Positions 13,430 through 13,474 of a DNA stretch of 13,474 bases are shown here, piece by piece. The stretch is taken from contig JAILCT010000039.1 of assembly GCA_024690425.1 (NCBI GenBank), positions 1 through 13,474 on the forward strand, read 5' to 3'. The stretch's first letter is position 1; the number at the start of each line of letters is the position of its first letter. Origin of the DNA: Lachnospiraceae bacterium (lineage in GTDB: Bacteria > Bacillota_A > Clostridia > Lachnospirales > Lachnospiraceae). Made by a program: the position numbers and the translations under genes. The notes beneath the pieces were generated by a model. That model was not told the origin of the DNA, searched no databases, and saw only the letters and a list, made by a program, of their open reading frames with translations.

Positions 13430-13474
13430 ATCATAAGGGTTACCATCGAAGATGGTGTATAGTAAAGGGACTCC
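13430..13474 (+). repeat. Palindromic intergenic element, copy 2 (runs to window end)
   Basis: It starts 1 nt after the isomerase stop codon. Its first 28 nt (13430-13457) match 2881-2908 at 26 positions, with ATCATAAGGG and ACCATCGAAGATGGTG unchanged. The inner hairpin ACCATC-GAA-GATGGT is kept, but the following bases no longer give the CCTTATGAT outer arm. The rest may lie beyond the window. Confidence 0.7.

Overview
The window looks like chromosomal DNA from a fibre-degrading Lachnospiraceae bacterium (Clostridia), probably close to Butyrivibrio, Pseudobutyrivibrio or Roseburia. This assignment is an inference. It rests on strong AGGAGG ribosome sites, TTG starts, the style of the proteins, the pairing of an intracellular GH3 glycosidase with xylulokinase and a ROK regulator, and a CofE-like protein of a type I recall from that family. 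There are no tRNA or rRNA genes, CRISPR arrays, transposases or phage genes.

Left part (1-4500): a TPM-domain (YgcG-like) membrane protein sits just upstream of truA. A clear sigma-A-type promoter at 1610-1638 then drives a CofE-like gamma-glutamyl ligase homologue. A 114-nt spacer follows with two strong hairpins and a possible alternative pairing that would hide a ribosome site. Next come a 36-residue membrane micro-protein (2996-3106) and a short [2Fe-2S] ferredoxin-ASKHA protein of the RACE (DUF4445) type, whose TTG start overlaps the micro-protein stop.

Middle part (4500-6190): an extended -10 promoter and a 5'-leader hairpin precede an AqpZ-type water channel and a cytosolic NodB/CE4-type polysaccharide deacetylase. 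A textbook intrinsic terminator ends this unit.

Right part (6190-13474): a pentose-use region. A cytosolic GH3 beta-xylosidase/beta-glucosidase is followed by xylB (xylulokinase). Convergent to xylB is a ROK (XylR/NagC-like) repressor whose 3' end overlaps xylB by 37 bp and whose coding sequence carries the apparent xylB terminator on the opposite strand. Divergent from the repressor is a two-gene unit: a DUF4867 protein with a cupin-like E-x-H-x3-E pattern, and a 495-residue FucI/COG2407-family ketol isomerase. Two GTTTA-N5-TAAAC inverted repeats lie in the divergent intergenic region, one over each predicted promoter. A degenerate version lies just downstream of the predicted GH3 promoter, so the ROK protein may control all three units.

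The working model is that short xylan-derived oligosaccharides enter the cell, the deacetylase may strip acetyl groups, GH3 releases monosaccharide, a FucI-type isomerase (rather than a canonical XylA, which is absent here) with DUF4867 makes a ketopentose, and XylB phosphorylates it. The substrate of the isomerase/DUF4867 pair is the main open question. A 28-nt repeat core (26 of 28 identical) follows the stop codons of both the CofE-like and the isomerase genes and marks a dispersed palindromic element.
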